The notes: generated from the letters alone by a model not told the origin. Shown: positions 1-11,012, counted from the stretch's first letter. The stretch is DNA of 64,000 nt from Mermis nigrescens (GCA_036768485.1 JAVLUZ010000151.1:4303912-4367911); one strand, 5' to 3'. Program-made: numbers and translations.

Positions 1-552
1 TACCATTATTTTCTTTATCTACAAGTATTTGTTGAGATATTTGACTTCAAAATTATAGTACTTCCCCGAAATTCAGAAGGCCAGCGACATGGCTGCCCTT
101 TTGGACGAATTCTGGATACCGACCTGCTCAAAACGTATGCATGTATGTACATATACTTCATTTGAAGATGGCATTCATTTACCATGCTTTGTAAGCTACA
201 AATACCTCGATAGGTTATACCCAGAGTGCTGAAATATAGGAGATTACAAAGTGAATCGAATCAATACATGTTTTTATGCCTAAATTTATGCTCAAATTTT
301 ACTATTTTAAATTTAAGTACTTTTTCGTTCGAAATTGTGCAAAAACTTGTGAAAGTTTTTAATAAATTTTATCATCGAAAATTATTTTGAATAAAAGTAG
401 GCAACAACAACGGCGAGAAACGCAATTTCTGCTTCGTGAACAGCTGGCCGTTATACTCGTATGTACCTATTTTGACTGATATGGAAAAAGTTGGCTAAAT
501 TAATTATAAAAAATTCGTAATATTATGCACTCAGGCCGCATTATGCATTCAG
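1..552. other. left edge, no confident gene
   Basis: AT-rich sequence ahead of the first recognisable lipase exon. A short open stretch near 78-135 (reading ...DMAALLDEF...) and one near 397-460 could be further lipase exons, because both are followed by GTATG-type donors, but neither matches the expected lipase N-terminal motifs well enough to call. The N-terminal part of the lipase must lie here or left of the window. Confidence 0.4.
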
Positions 553-787
553 GACAAGAATGTTGTACTAGTGGATTGGTCTGAGGGCATCGCAGTACGG
601 GACTTTCGTCAAACAGCGGCTAATACTCGACTTGTCGCAGCTGCAGTGGCCCATTTTTTAAAGCAGATGACCGAGCATGGTTTGTTGTCCGTTTCTAGAA
701 CGAATTTGATAGGATTTGGCCTCGGGGCCCACATCTGCGGGTTGATAGGCAAACGCTTTCAGAGTCCAAAGATAAAAACCATTGTAG
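553..787 (+). CDS. lipase-family protein, exon with nucleophile elbow (Ser lost)
   Basis: Internal exon of a pancreatic-lipase-clan alpha/beta hydrolase, normally a secreted triglyceride or phospholipid hydrolase. It begins after the acceptor ATTCAG at 547-552 and ends before the donor GTGAGC at 788, phase 1, about 78 codons. It reads NVVLVDWSEG (the strand before the oxyanion region), then an N-x-R helix (AANTRLVAAAVAHF), then LIGFGLGAHICG. The last block is the nucleophile elbow, which in active members is G-H-S-L-G; here the His is Phe and the catalytic Ser is Gly (bases near 712-726). The frame is open and the splice sites are intact, so this may be a non-catalytic family member, as known for yolk-type lipase relatives, or an early pseudogene. 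The next exon joins in phase (G split 1+2). Confidence 0.8.
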
Positions 788-1027
788 GTGAGCGGAATTC
801 GGCCGACCAACGAATAAACAGTAGTAATGGCTATGAGTGTTTCGGGAGGGGGTAACCAAAAAACGGCTGCTACCCCCACCAAAAGTGCTGCTGACCACTT
901 TCTTAGAACTTCGCTTCAACCTATTTTTTTGGCTATATTTTGATGAATTTACTAGAACTTTTCGAAGTTTTTTTAGAATTTTTAAAGTTTTTATCTTCTA
1001 GAAAGAATAAGCTAACGGCATCCGGAA

Positions 1028-2632
1028 GATTCGCCCCCGACTTTTGGCCCCCGATATTTCGCCCCCAGGTACGTTTCGCTCAAGGAACTTTCGCCCCCAG
1101 ACATTTCGCCCCCTCGGATGTTTCGCCCCCAATAAATATCTCGTTATACTGTACCAACCGATCAACTTGTCGGTGTTATCCTAGCATGTCTCCACCTTCG
1201 GAAAAACGTGTCCTTGAATACTGTTTTTGTGCAAAAAATCCTTTATAGTCATATTTGGTACGCTGATTACGAATATGATAGTCATCTTTGACAAAAATGG
1301 GCACAATAAATTATGTATGCGAATTTATGCACATTGGACTAAATTGCTGACCCACTCATCTGAACTGCTGCACATTCATTCTAAACTGCTGACACACCAC
1401 TGCTAGCTCAATTAGTTTTTGTTGGTAACCCCTTCCTGATTACTGCGTGAGGCATCAGATTGGTGCCAGACATGGGCTAAGCCTAAGGCATAAATTAACA
1501 AAAATTGCTCCAATCGCTTCACGTGCCTTGCAATTTTCTCTCATTTATCTCAGGCTTAGCCCATGCGCTGGCACCAATGCGAAGGCACAAAACTAAGCCT
1601 AAGCCTAAGGAAGTTGTAACAACAGCCCTGGCTGTTCTTAACAATTTTCTTGGCTTAGGCTTAGTTATGTTCGCCCACATTGGTGCCAGCGCAAAAGCTA
1701 AGCCTTAGCTAAATGGGCGAAAATTGCGGTGAAATTTTTGCTCAAAATTTCAAAATTAAAAACCAAAAATTTAAAATAATGCTCACCTTTCTATCATAAA
1801 TGTTTACTATATTCGTAATCAGCTAATAAAATCAGACCACAACTGGTGAGGCACAATTTCAAATTTGAATAAAATTTGCATAAATTTTCAAATATATTTA
1901 AATGTAAGCGTTTTTGTTAACTATGACTATCATATTCACCATCCGCGTACCAAATATCACTAAAATCGATGACTTTTGCACAAAAACAGTGTTCAAGGAT
2001 ACGTTTTTCCGAAGGTGGAAACATGCTAGGATGATATCCAACTTGTCTTTGCAATTTCGCTTGCCCTAATTTTTTTGTCGCATTGTGAAGGACATTGAAA
2101 ATCGAGATTTAATCGATTATCTGCGGGGAATATCGTACAATTTTGAATTTTAGATTGTTCACGTTTTTATTCAACAGCATTATTTATCTTTGTGTTTTCG
2201 TTTTACTTCGCAATTAACAGCATTGCTTTTATTTGACAATTCTGGTTTTCTTGTTGGCAATAAAAAATTAAAGCAGCAATATGGTTAAAATATGGTTAAA
2301 AATTGTCTAAAGAAATCTAAAAATGAAAACGAAAATACTTATAACTTATCAAGATTGAAAATGGAAATATTAAAAATCCATATTAGTTTATTTCAAAAAG
2401 GATTGAAAACAGAAAAGAAGAAAAGCGGACATTGTGTCCTACCGAATTTTGACGCTTTCCATGTATAATGCATTCTCCCGTTCATTGTACAGCTCACTTG
2501 GGGGCGAAACATCCGAGGGGCGAAATGTTTTGGGGGCGAAACATCCGAGAGGCGAAATATTTGAGGGCAAAATTTTCGGGGGCAAAACGTACCTGGGGGC
2601 GAAATGTCGTGGGCGAAATGTCGGGGGCGAAT
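1028..2632. repeat. 1.6-kb foldback with TTTCGCCCCC minisatellite arms
   Basis: The outer arms are short irregular arrays of a TTTCGCCCCC-type unit on the left (1028-1130) and its complement GGGGGCGAAA on the right (2498-2632). Inner arms also pair: the segment around 1185-1300 (with CCACCTTCGGAAAAACG and GTTTTTGTGCAAAA) is repeated in inverse orientation around 1920-2040. The centre holds a separate family-D repeat. This is the layout of a foldback DNA element, or of an inverted duplication. No clear target-site duplication was seen. Confidence 0.65.
1456..1710. repeat. family D hairpin repeat, copy 1
   Basis: Starts CAGATTGGTGCCAGACATG and contains both GGGCTAAGCCTAAGG and its complement CAGGCTTAGCCCATG, ending in AACTAAGCCTAAGCCTAAG near 1611. 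A second partial unit follows to about 1710. The same blocks occur at 23910-24065 and 32975-33090, and degenerately at 36527-36660. It is palindromic and non-coding, and was probably mobilised as a MITE. Confidence 0.6.
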
Positions 2633-3374
2633 ATTCCCCAAACCAAGCTAACTCCTAAGCGTCGAAAAACGGCGTTTTTGACAGGTATTCACGGGCTTTG
2701 TGGTTAAAAGGCGCTTTTTGAACATTTTTTACGCTGAATCCCAGAAAGCCGATGCTGCGCATGTGTGGTAATATCTTGAATTTTATAATCAGATCAAGAG
2801 TCGAAGTAAAAGATAATTAAGGCAAAAGCTACACCCAGATAATACCTTAAACCCCATATTAGGGCAAACCACTTTTTGAAGCTGAGCAATGATTCCAAAA
2901 TACCTCATCAGATTTCGGTAGGCCCCCAGGATTGAATTTTTAGCACGTTTTTTTACGATGTTTTGTACTTCTGCTCCAAACTCCCTCACTCCAATTTGAT
3001 CGCAGCATGTTAGTAGCCAACCACTGTCCTTTGCACGGATGGTCAAGAAGTCTAACAAGAACATCGTTTTCGGCGTCTCTGACGATGCGCCATCTTTTTA
3101 CAGCATAAAAACCAAAAATTCCAAAAAATCGGAATAATTCAACAAAACATTGTCGAAAAATGAGTTTATGGCACGAAGCGCCGAAAATTTAATACTTTTG
3201 AGCAATTCCGGAAACGCTTAAAAAGCATCTTTTCTGTAAATTTTATAAGAATCTTCGAAAACTTTTGAAAAATCGCGAATTTTAGGAAAAGTGAAAAAAT
3301 TTCTGGGAAGAAGTGAAAATTTTTATGAGGACGGGGTAACCCCCCACGATAATGTCTGGTCGTGGCATAAATGC
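2633..3374. other. intronic repeat debris
   Basis: No gene seen. The stretch around 2730-2780 (ending GATGCTGCGCATGTGTGG) resembles the ends of other elements in the window. 3077-3360 carries a GCACGAAGCGCCGAAAATTT hairpin motif (3171-3190) and a C-run (GGGGTAACCCCCC) typical of the local MITEs. Confidence 0.4.
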
Positions 3375-3674
3375 TAGGGATGCCACGGGTAGTGAATTTT
3401 TGTGTATTCGGGTTCGGGTTCGGGTAGTCCACTTCAATTTGTTCGGTTTCGGCTTAGGGTATTTCAGTAAGTATATTGGAATACCAGTGTATAGCGAATT
3501 TCTTATGTACTTGTAAGCCAGATGTTACAATTTTTATTATTATTAGATGCCTAATGCTTAATTATTCAATGTTTTACTCAAGTTTCCGGTGATTTTCCTC
3601 AGTCTGCAAGCACGCTAATGTAAATGAGAGGTGTGTAGCGCTCTGTGTATTGTGTCTGATATACACTTTCAAAT

Positions 3675-5155
3675 CATGGGCGTAGCCAGGGGGGCATTGG
3701 GGTACATGCCAGCCCCCCATCAAAATTTTTCAGAAATATTGTTGATTGTTTTGTTGCTATAATGTGTGACCAGAAAGCTGAGTTCAGAAAAACAAAAATG
3801 TCAAAATTTTCCAGCGCTTCGCGCCGCGTCATTATTATTTATTGTTTTATAGATCCAATGAATTTGAAAGCTTGAATCAGCTAAAATAATCCAGCACTTC
3901 ACATCACTTCAGTAATTCAATGCACTATTTGTTCGTTGAATGAAACTATGCATGCTCGTTGAGCATAATAGTAAAAGAGCGAAAATGATTGTGTGCTAGT
4001 TTGTCTATTCTCTGCTTTGCTTGTCTTTTGTGCACCACTTTGCCTATTCTTTGCTTTGTCTGTCTTTCTTTACAAGGACAGATAATATTATTTTAAACGA
4101 AAGGAATGGCTAAATTTTCTTATGTTTTTGCGCATTTCTTGTTTTCTGAACTGCATCTTGTTAATAAGAAGGCCACAAATGAGCCTGAAGACGGTAAGAA
4201 CAAAATTTTAATTGATACATTTTTCTATATCTTATTAGCAGAGACCCGTTGCTGCGCTATGTAATAATCAGAGGTTGAAAACACATTTCAGCTCAGGAGT
4301 TTTGTGCAATGTGGGAGTTCATCAATTTTTAGTGTTTTTGGGCTTGATTCAGAACCGAGATTTGGCCCATTTTGCGAAAATTTTAACGTTACTATTTAGC
4401 ACAAAAGTGCTTCTTTATAAAAATTTTTTGGGACTCTGCCCCGGACCCCGCTGGGAACGCTTAAGCGCGCCCCACCCCAGATTTCCGCACTCGTAAAATC
4501 TCGTTGTACATGTGCAATGAGATTTAAGGGAGAACAAGCCAGGTAAAAGGATTAGGAATTTCTAAAAATTTTAGTCGTTTGGCGCCGGCATTAATTTGTC
4601 TGTTATGTATGATTGAGGCGGCATAAATTGAGTTTCAAAGCGCAAAAACATCCAAATTTTCCGGCGCATAGCGCCGCCTAGTTACTGTTCTTTCTTTTTG
4701 TAAAGCTCCAGCATTGCGTCTAAAAGGCTAAATCACTCAAAATATCTTCAGACATACTTAGTAATTCGCAGTTTCCTTGTTAGAAGCATGAACTGTCAAA
4801 ATTGTTTTGTACAAATTTGATAATGTTCTGCTCTGTCAGACTATTAGTTTTCACAGAGCTACAAAATATTAAGGGCGGTAAAAAATTATCGAATTTTTCG
4901 GCAAATTGCGCCACTTATGATTTCCGAACTGTTTGTCAATAGAAAGGCCGTAAATTCTACGAGAAAACGTTAGTAATTCAAAAAATTTCCGACACTTCGC
5001 GCCACTTTACACTTTCTGTACTTTTGATCGCACACTACTAAAAGGTCATAAAACTTAGTTTTACTATACGTAACGTTACTGGCATTCCATGCGAAAGAAG
5101 TCCTAAAAATTTTCTCTTTATGCCCCCACCTTACAAAATCCTGGCTACTCCTCTG
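3675..5155. mobile_element. family C hAT-like element, copy 1
   Basis: Ends CATGGGCGTAGCCAGG on the left and CCTGGCTACTCCTCTG on the right (inverted repeats), flanked by imperfect 8-bp duplications TTTCAAAT (3667-3674) and CTACAAAT (5156-5163), 6 of 8. About 1.48 kb, non-coding. It contains several GGCGC-n3-GCGCC hairpins (3807-3825, 4655-4677 and degenerate ones near 4905 and 4985). A near-colinear second copy is at 31416-32879 and a decayed third at about 40250-41460. Confidence 0.75.
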
Positions 5156-5362
5156 CTACAAATAACATTAACAACTACTGCTGAGATTGTCGTCTAGGAT
5201 TGTATTATGCAAAGAACTTTTAATTACGACCAAACAAACAGTGTCTAACATTTTAAACGATATCATTTGGCAATCGTTTCGTGAAATGAAAAGATCAAAA
5301 AATTCACGTGAATCGATCGAAATAAACCACTTAATTACAAAGCGATTTATGTGGGGTATGGC

Positions 5363-6174
5363 TAAAATCCGGAATCAGGACCAGGACCAGGACTAGGACA
5401 AAATGGATAAAATCCGGACAATCAATCAGGACCAGGACCAGGACCGGACTCAGGACAAATGGGTAAAATCCGGACAAAAAAATCAGGACAATGTATTAGA
5501 TATGTAGGATCGGACTCACACCTGGGCGTGGGAGAAGGTTTAGGGGGTATGCAACCCCCAGAAACCAAAATACCCCCCCCCCCCAATTCAACTATCAGGC
5601 ACGTAGCTGGCCCTTCTATTTTGGGGGATTAACACCAATTTTGGGGTCCAAGCCAAAAATAACACAAAATAACGTGTAAAAAGTCCTATTTTTCCGGTTT
5701 TTTCTGAATGTTGGGGGTCCGACCCCCCAGTCCCTCGACAGCTACGTGCCTGCTGGCTAGTCCCACCCTACATATCTAATACATTGTCATGATCTTTTCA
5801 TTGTCCTGATTGATTGTCCGGATTTTACCCAATTTGTCTGGTCCTGGCCAGTCCGACCCTACGTATCTGAATGAATGAAATAATTTATTACTGAAACGCG
5901 ACAATTACGAAGAATGTAAAAAAGTAATAAAAAGTACGGTCAAAAGAATAAAAGCGTACAGCAAAAGGCGTATCTAATACATTGTCCTGATCTTTTCATT
6001 GTCCTGCTTGTTTGTCCGGATTTTACCCATTTGTCCTGAGTCCGGTCCTGGTCCTGGTCCTGATTGATTGTCCGGATTTTATCCATTTGTCCTGAAACCG
6101 GTCCTGGTCCTGGTCCTGATTGATTGTCCGGATTTTACCCATTTTGTCGGTCCTGGTCCTGGTTCCGGATTTTA
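5363..6174. repeat. palindromic GGTCCTGGTCCTGATT array
   Basis: The left arm (5363-5510) repeats AATCAGGACCAGGACCAGGA and AAAATCCGGACAATC. The right arm (5780-6174) carries the complements GTCCTGGTCCTGATTGATTG and GTCCGGATTTTACCC several times. Between them sit a truncated family-B fragment (5519-5590), a complete family-G MITE and a segment (5870-5965) resembling a retroposon tail. The arrangement is a foldback with minisatellite arms. Confidence 0.65.
5596..5752. mobile_element. family G MITE, copy 1
   Basis: About 157 bp with ends CAGGCACGTAGCTG and CAGCTACGTGCCTG (exact 14-bp inverted repeats). The duplication is poor here, but the second copy at 20016-20183 has a perfect 8-bp one, which supports hAT mobilisation. 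Confidence 0.8.
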
Positions 6175-6481
6175 CCTTTCCCATTTATGTGTTTTTGATG
6201 ACTACATGAAATTCAGCGTTTTAGGGTCGAGCAGACTGAAAACGGCACAAAAAGCCGAAAATTTTTAAATCTTTGACATACAATTGTGAGATTTTAAAGC
6301 TTAAACATACCCGAATAAAGCCGAATAAAATCCATAAACATTCGGTTTCGGGTTCGGATTCGGGTAGTTATAATAATTTTATGCGGGTTCGGGTTCGCGT
6401 AGTCAAGTTCAGTTTATTCGGATTCGGGTACTGAATTTTGTTCGGGTACCCGAGTACTCGGGTTCGGGTACCCGTTGCACC

Positions 6482-6738
6482 CATACGTGGGCAGCAAGAA
6501 AATTCTGTGGGGGTGCAAGATTTTTTGAAGATCAAAAAATAGCCTTAAAAATGGTGGTACGGCGATAAAAACACCATTTTTCGACGTTTCTCATCAAGCA
6601 CTATCCATTGGCATCAAAAAATTGCGAAAAAAACGAAAAAATTTTCGAAAATTGAATTCTGGGGTTATTTTGATTTCTGGGGTGGGAGGTTTTGGTTTCT
6701 GAGGGGGTGCATACCCCCAACCCCCACGCCCAGGTGTG
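6482..6738. mobile_element. family B MITE, copy 1
   Basis: Starts CATACGTGGGCAGC and ends GCCCAGGTGTG. The 8-bp flanks GTTGCACC (6474-6481) and GTTGCAAC (6739-6746) match at 7 of 8. The interior carries the family signature of G- and C-runs around AAAATTCTGG, TTTTCGACGTTTCTCATC and GCATACCCCC. It sits in the right terminal repeat of the 3375-6750 element, so it is younger than that element. Confidence 0.85.
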
Positions 6739-7092
6739 GTTGCAACCCTAATAAATGCATAGAGAAAATTTTTACCTACGTGTTCTTTAATAGTAATCTC
6801 GCCTGACATATTGTCCCAGATTTGAACAAACGTTCATAAAATGGATTTGAAAATAAACGTGAAACTTTTCTTTTAATTAAAAATTTTTCGTCGATGAATT
6901 TTCATGATATTGTAATCTGTTACATTTGCGCGAAACTTTTTTCATTAAATTCAGTCCGCACACGATGCAGCAAACAAGTTAAAATTAGTGCATAAGAATG
7001 ATTGTATATTCAATAATTCGATAAGTATTTTTTATTTTGAAAAAATGTCGTGACCTCATTAATTGAAATCGAATTATTTTGTACACTACTAG

Positions 7093-7320
7093 GCTTAGAT
7101 CCATTTGGTCCTCTATTTGCGAGCCAAAATAATCAGACGCGGTTGAATGCTGGAGACGCTGATTACGTTCAAATATTCCACTCAAACATCGGAATTAACC
7201 AAACATGTTTCAAAATGATGAATCCAGCCAATTGGTGTGATTTTGGGGGCATGCAGGTCGAATATGGTCACGTTCATTTTTACATAAATGGTGGAATAAG
7301 ACAACCCGACTGCGAAAATG
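7093..7320 (+). CDS. lipase-family protein, exon with catalytic Asp
   Basis: Second recognised exon of the lipase-like gene. It starts after the acceptor CTACTAG (7092) and joins the 553-787 exon in phase to give GLDPFGPLF, the block that holds the catalytic aspartate of the Ser-Asp-His triad. This is followed by RLNAGDADYVQIFHSN, which matches the conserved RLD-x-GDA-x-FV-x-V-x-H segment, and by GHVHFYINGGIRQPDC, matching GH-x-DFYPNGG-x-QPGC. The proposed end at 7320 (AAT G|GTACTG) uses a weak donor, and the open frame stops a few codons later. The Asp is kept although the Ser in the previous exon is lost. About 76 codons. Confidence 0.8.
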
Positions 7321-7942
7321 GTACTGTAATGAGAGTATAATAAAATTAATAGAATCATTAGGATTTTTAGAATTATTAGAATTTTGAATATTCTAAATTT
7401 CATATTAGAATCTGAATGATGAAGGGAGTTTTCGAAGGTCTCCGCCAAACGTGGGCGTATGATTGAGATGACCGAGAATTTTGTGGCCTTGCTTGACCCC
7501 CTCCCCCGATTTCCCCACAGAATCCAATTCAGCTCACCCCCCTCCTCCTGGATTACTGGGAAACCTTCCCTACAAGCGATATTTTAATGCCGGTGAATTG
7601 GGTTCGGTGAGAAACCTCGAAAAATGCTGATTTTTTGCCTCTAATATATTTATTGCAGAACTTTCTGACGGATTCTTATCAATTTTTCTGCAATTTCGGA
7701 ATTATCATAAAACGCCATTGCAAGCCTTAAGAACGGACTTTTGGAACATTTTGCAGAACCTGTCCGGAAATACTGGATTCTCTACGTGGTCACTAAGCGT
7801 AATTACGCCTCCGAAATCGCATTTCATCCCTCTTCTCGGAAGAAATACGCCTTTCCCCAAATTTCGCCGTATGTATTTTCTAACCATTTTTTTCTTAGCT
7901 TTACGTTGCGTCATTACTGGATCAGGCATTTAACCTTCCGTC
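7321..7942. other. lipase intron segment
   Basis: Open stretches near 7718-7933 overlap on both strands but match no lipase motif. The exon expected to hold the catalytic His should lie between 7321 and 10819 and was not identified. Confidence 0.4.
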
Positions 7943-8210
7943 CATATGTGGGCAGCACCAAAATTCTGGGGGGGGGTGAAAAAATTTCTGGGGGTGAAAA
8001 AAATTTTAAAGGTCAAAAATGGCCTTAAAAATGGTGGTACATGGCGAAAAAAACACCATTTTTCGACGTTTCTCATCAAGCTCTATCCAATGGCATCAAA
8101 AAATTGCTAAAAAAGCAAAAAAATTTTTCTGTGGGGGTATTTTGATTTCTGGGGGGGGGTATTTCAACTTCTGGGGGGTGCATACCCCCAAACCCCCACG
8201 CCCATGTGTG
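7943..8210. mobile_element. family B MITE, copy 2
   Basis: CATATGTGGGCAGCACC ... GCCCATGTGTG, with a perfect 8-bp duplication CTTCCGTC at 7935-7942 and 8211-8218. The interior has runs of G around AAATTCTGG and AATTTTAAAGG. Non-coding, about 268 bp. Confidence 0.9.
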
Positions 8211-8218
8211 CTTCCGTC

Positions 8219-9707
8219 TACCATCACGCTTTTGCAGTTGAAGTGCGTCATCACAGCAAAACCTCCTAGTCCATGTTAAGCCACACCATACTGTAACAAT
8301 TATTACCTTCGTTTAATGCAATTTTTTATGCTCTTTCTAAATATGTATGTTATTTTCTGTGAAAATTATTTTTGAAAGAGATAAAACTCAAAAACTATTA
8401 CAATGCATAAGAATATGCTCCTGGTGGATATCCATGCAAAAACAAGAAAAAATATATTTCTGTTGCATTAAACACAACCAAGGGTTTGCATTCAAAAAGC
8501 TGGAAAGGAATAAACCACTAAATATTCTATAGGAAGTTATTTTTCTTTTTTTCAGTTTTTGCGATATCAACTGTAAATCAGCCAAAAAATGCTTATTTTT
8601 TACTACTCTATAACTTCTCATCTAGCTAAACCATTACAATCGATGTAACTGAAGCAAAAACAAGGGTAGACAAAGTTTTGGACACATGGATAAGGAAGAA
8701 GAGAAAAAATGTCAATAAAGTGATGCCTCCGGAATAAGGCATGGTAAACGGAGGGTTTATAAACAAATCTGATGTGTACTACAATCAAATCAAAAGTCAT
8801 TGAAATACAAAAAACTCAATTTACGCAACATTTTCCTCGTAATCGATAGCTTCTTGCTCAGTCTTTGGCATTCAAAGATGCCTAAAAAGCTGCAAAGCCA
8901 ATTCATCCATTATACATACTGTGAATAGCATGCGTAAGAGTGCACCTACAATTCTCCATGTTTACAGTATTTTCCATGCACAGAATCTTTCATTTTTCAG
9001 CCATATGCAGTTAACAATCCTAGAAATTCAGCAACAAAAAGAAGGTTATTTGAAATTCTAAAATACAACTTATTGAAGTCACACAAGGCCAACTGAAGTC
9101 TACCAGTTAGCCTTGATGAATCGGTTTATTGCTTTCAAGCATCCTGCCTTAATTCCCATTTAGCAATATACAGTTGGTTTTCAATCGAAGAGGCCCAGAA
9201 AAGCATTAGACTTTTTCTTTCTATAATTCTGAGCAGTCGCTCCTGGATTGTTCAGCATAATCACCCAGAAAATATGCAATGCCAAATATTAAATTATGAG
9301 GTCCTCTACAGTACATTAATTAGATGCATATTCCCAGAACGCCGAAACAATTTATAACTAGTTAATGCTCTTGCAGAATGCAAATTATTTTAGTTGCAGT
9401 CAGAAATGCTTCTTTACTAAATTTCGGCATGATTAATAATATGCATGCCTTTTATGAAATATAGAAAATCCGTTTGACCTTTCTAGACCGGGGAGATTAT
9501 TTCAGGGTTGTGTTGAGATAAGGATTAGGTTTAGGGTTTGATCAGGTAAGAGTCAGTTAGGTTAGGGTTAACGCTAGGTCAGAGTTAAAATTATTTAGGT
9601 TAGAGCCCTCAGTTGTTGATGACACAAATGGTCAGCATTGGTAAAGTACGTGTACACCTGTCACCCTGTGTACATCAAGTGCGCCCGAAGTAGTATGAAG
9701 TCTATAG
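8219..9707. other. intronic sequence, nothing clear
   Basis: About 1.5 kb of AT-rich sequence with no supported gene. A degenerate TTAGG-like stretch (GGATTAGGTTTAGGGTTTG, then GTTAGGTTAGGGTTAACG) lies at 9520-9600. It resembles arthropod telomere repeats, but is too short and irregular to call. Confidence 0.4.
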
Positions 9708-9715
9708 GTTAGGAC

Positions 9716-9984
9716 CATAGGTGGGCAGCACCAAAATTCTGGGGGGGTAAAAAATTTCTGGAGGGGGTGAAAAATTTTTAAAGGTAAAAAAATGGTCTTA
9801 AAAGTGGTCGTATGGCGAAAAAAACACCATTTTTCGACGTTTCTCATCGAGCACTATCCAATAGCATCAAAAAATTGCTAAAAAAGCAAAAAAATTTTTC
9901 TGGGGGGGTATTTTGATTTGGGGGGGGGGTTATTTCAACTTCTGGGGGGTGCATACCCCCCAAACCTCCCCACGCCCATGTGTG
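9716..9984. mobile_element. family B MITE, copy 3
   Basis: CATAGGTGGGCAGCACC ... GCCCATGTGTG, with a perfect 8-bp duplication GTTAGGAC at 9708-9715 and 9985-9992. Strongly similar to copy 2, including TTTTTCGACGTTTCTCATCG and the AGCACTATCCAAT block. Confidence 0.9.
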
Positions 9985-9992
9985 GTTAGGAC

Positions 9993-10819
9993 CTACATTT
10001 AATACGACAAACCATACTACCACTTTCCGTATTTGTTAACACACATACGAGAGTTAATTGTCAAAGAATAATAGCATTAACAGGCTACAGGTGTGGAAAC
10101 TGACGGCGAACATTTTCAAGAGAGTCCAAAAATGGTCTCTGTTTAGACAGACCTCGGCACAATACTTGGCCAGATGAGAAGGTAACAAGGTCGTGGTCGT
10201 TCCCTGCATCTGTCGAAGAAATGTAGTCTTCATGTGATTTCACTGGGTCTAAATTGCACGATGACGTGCGAGGGGGATTGGGAGGTTAACACCTACCCCA
10301 GAAGTTGCAACTCCTCACAGATTACTGTCGACCTATAATTTTGTTGCTGCCCATGTTTGATCTCAATCCTTTAGGTTTGATTTTCGGTTATTGGATCGAT
10401 AAAATTTTGGTAATAAAGTCAAGATTGTGTCGGTCCTCCTAATGTTCTTTTTCCTCTCCCATACATCGCATATAGTACACCCATAATGAGCTGAGCTCAC
10501 TGTATGTACACATGTCAGGATCACTCTATACACATGTGCTCTTACGCTGCGCTGATATGTGCACACAATCAACGTAGGTGTACGCGTATCTTACCAACAT
10601 CCAAATGGTCTCAATACATTCCCTTCAGCAGGATGTATTTGCTTAAGGGCAAAAATCATCAGCATTGTGATTAATTTATATTTTTCCAGGTGCTTTTTTC
10701 AGGAATAAGAAAAAACCTGCTTCGACATATCTTACTTGCAAAAAAAACGTCAATATCTGAAGACATATTTTGTAGTCATTGGAGGGCTTCTTACGTTTAT
10801 GCCGAAAATCCTTGCTCAG
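9993..10819. other. intronic sequence with decayed family B remnant
   Basis: The only recognisable item is a degenerate family-B-like stretch at about 10258-10355 (ending GTTGCTGCCCATGTTTG). The rest shows no gene. A possible polypyrimidine/acceptor pair lies near 10681-10700, upstream of the next lipase exon. Confidence 0.35.
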
Positions 10820-11012
10820 CAAGCTGAGAATTTAAATGCATGCAAATTTCGTGCCTTTCCTTGTGATGACGGACCTGCTGGTTGGCATGAAGGTACTTGT
10901 CCTATCGGCAATACTTCGGCAGTCGCAATTCCTTTCAATGAAATATCCAATCTGACGGGCGATTACTATTTCAATTTGATTTATGATGGGAAACTATATG
11001 GTCGTTATTGTG
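10820..11012 (+). CDS. lipase-family protein, exon after the His region
   Basis: Third likely exon of the lipase-like gene. It is taken to start after TTGCTCAG (10819) and ends before a strong donor GTAAGT (11013), phase 1, about 64 codons. It reads AENLNACKFRAFPCDDG, which matches the cysteine-rich segment following the active-site His in pancreatic lipases (ESI-x-F-x-A-x-x-C). It continues with GWHEGTCPIGN and GDYYFNLIYDGKLYGRYC, matching the end of the hydrolase domain (G-x-F-x-L-x-T). The exact 5' end is uncertain: the upstream exon that would give the correct phase is missing from my reading. Confidence 0.6.

Larger units (their letters stand above)
3375..6750. mobile_element. hAT-like DNA element, 3.4 kb, host of several nested insertions
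   Basis: Left end TAGGGATGCCACGGGTA (3375) and right end TACCCGTTGCAACCCTA (closing at 6750) are inverted repeats matching at 15 of 17 bases, once the family-B copy at 6482-6738 is set aside. An exact 8-bp duplication, ATAAATGC, flanks the element at 3367-3374 and 6751-6758, as expected for hAT transposition. Just inside both ends lie TTCGGGTTCGGGTA minisatellite arms (about 3407-3430 and 6340-6475). The interior is occupied by a family-C element, a palindromic GGTCCTGGTCC array and families G and B. No transposase is readable, so it is non-autonomous or gutted. Confidence 0.75.

Noticed and set aside
7718..8028. Open frames in two phases considered for the lipase His exon
   Set aside because: No C-x-H-x-R/K-A motif in any frame, and the stretch runs into a family-B MITE.
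9520..9600. TTAGG-like telomere repeat
   Set aside because: Only a few irregular units; no array.
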